A DNA stretch of 5,271 nucleotides from assembly GCA_028698405.1 (NCBI GenBank), contig JAQVDF010000175.1, forward strand, positions 1 to 5,271. The letters run 5' to 3'. Both the position numbers and the translations under genes were made by a program. Of the stretch, positions 4,897 to 5,271 are shown in pieces; position 1 is the first letter of the stretch, and the number at the start of each line of letters is the position of its first letter. A model generated the notes under the pieces. That model was not told the DNA's origin, ran no database searches, and saw nothing but the letters and a program-made list of their open reading frames with translations. The stretch is from Phenylobacterium sp. Its GTDB lineage: Bacteria > Pseudomonadota > Alphaproteobacteria > Caulobacterales > Caulobacteraceae.

Positions 4897-4899
4897 CTC

Positions 4900-5271
4900 A
4901 TGTCAAACGTTCCCTTCGACGACCGCGACGGATGGATCTGGCTCGACGGCCAGTTTGTGCCCTGGCGCGAGGCGAAGGTGCACGTACTGACCCACGGCCT
5001 GCACTACGCCTCGGCCGTGTTCGAGGGCGAGCGGATGTACGGCGGGGTGATCTACAAGCTCCGCGAGCACACCGAGCGGCTTTTCTTCTCGGCCCGCCAG
5101 CTCGACTTCGAGATCCCCTACACCCTCGAGGAGATCGACCAGGCCTGCATCGACGCCTGCGCCAAGAACGGCCTCACCGACGCCTACGTCCGCCCGATCG
5201 CCTGGCGCGGCTCGGAGATGATCGGCGTCTCGGCCCAGAACACCAAGATCCACGTCGCCATCGCGGTGTGG
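4900..5271 (+). CDS. ilvE: Branched-chain amino-acid aminotransferase (IlvE), 5' part
   Basis: PLP-dependent class IV aminotransferase that interconverts Leu, Ile and Val with their 2-oxo acids using glutamate/2-oxoglutarate, the last step of branched-chain amino-acid synthesis, in the cytosol. The first 124 residues are present and the frame is open at the right edge; the family is about 290-310 residues. Visible features: DGWIWLDGQFVPWREAKVHV (10-29), THGLHYASAVFEGERMY (31-47), KLREHTERLFFSARQLDFEIP (53-73, where R55 probably corresponds to the PLP-phosphate-binding arginine of E. coli IlvE), and AYVRPIAWRGSEMIGVSAQN (95-114, R98 near the substrate-carboxylate arginine). The catalytic lysine lies beyond the window. 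The FEGER...YVRPIAWRGSEM pattern is typical of alphaproteobacterial IlvE and argues against D-amino-acid transaminase or aminodeoxychorismate lyase. Divergent from the response regulator. Confidence 0.93.
   Translation, partial: MSNVPFDDRDGWIWLDGQFVPWREAKVHVLTHGLHYASAVFEGERMYGGVIYKLREHTERLFFSARQLDFEIPYTLEEIDQACIDACAKNGLTDAYVRPIAWRGSEMIGVSAQNTKIHVAIAVW

Noticed and set aside
4903..5253. A 116-codon minus-strand open frame
   Set aside because: Antisense to ilvE; no recognisable domain.
1..5271. tRNA/rRNA genes, CRISPR array, insertion sequence or toxin-antitoxin module
   Set aside because: No cloverleaf or rRNA-like stretch, no spaced direct repeats, no transposase and no small paired toxin-like genes. 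Base composition looks uniform throughout, with no sign of transfer.

Overview
The window is GC-rich, tightly packed and entirely chromosomal in character: seven protein genes, no RNA gene, no mobile element and no CRISPR array. Gene content, codon use and protein signatures point to an alphaproteobacterium. The Caulobacterales (Caulobacter/Phenylobacterium-like) are my best guess, inferred from family resemblance and not from a marker gene.

Layout. (1) Minus strand, running off the left edge: lgt, prolipoprotein diacylglyceryl transferase, with a probable TTG start. (2) Divergent from it on the plus strand: a small UbiK/BMFP-family coiled-coil protein, a YbjN-domain protein, then proC (pyrroline-5-carboxylate reductase). 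The order lgt / ubiK-like / ybjN / proC is one I recall from other alphaproteobacteria. (3) Minus strand, tail-to-tail with proC and sharing a CTAG with it: an EnvZ-like sensor histidine kinase preceded in its operon by an OmpR/PetR-like response regulator. The two overlap by one base (TGATG). (4) Plus strand, divergent from the regulator and running off the right edge: the first 124 codons of a branched-chain amino-acid aminotransferase (ilvE).

Functionally these are housekeeping genes: lipoprotein maturation, ubiquinone-biosynthesis accessory factor, proline synthesis, branched-chain amino-acid transamination, and one envelope-sensing two-component system. No exotic system is encoded by the proteins.

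The less ordinary material is in the short non-coding stretches. The 129-bp gap between the response regulator and ilvE shows a regulator start with no Shine-Dalgarno (possibly leaderless). On the ilvE side there is a strong Shine-Dalgarno that can be buried in a 9-bp bulged hairpin or left in the loop of an alternative hairpin, and a possible 17-codon leader ORF ending exactly on that Shine-Dalgarno. Two GC-rich hairpins place the stop codons of ybjN and proC in or at their loops, without the T-tract of a standard terminator. A 12-bp perfect palindrome lies in the lgt/ubiK divergent region. There is no gene-free stretch longer than about 130 bases.
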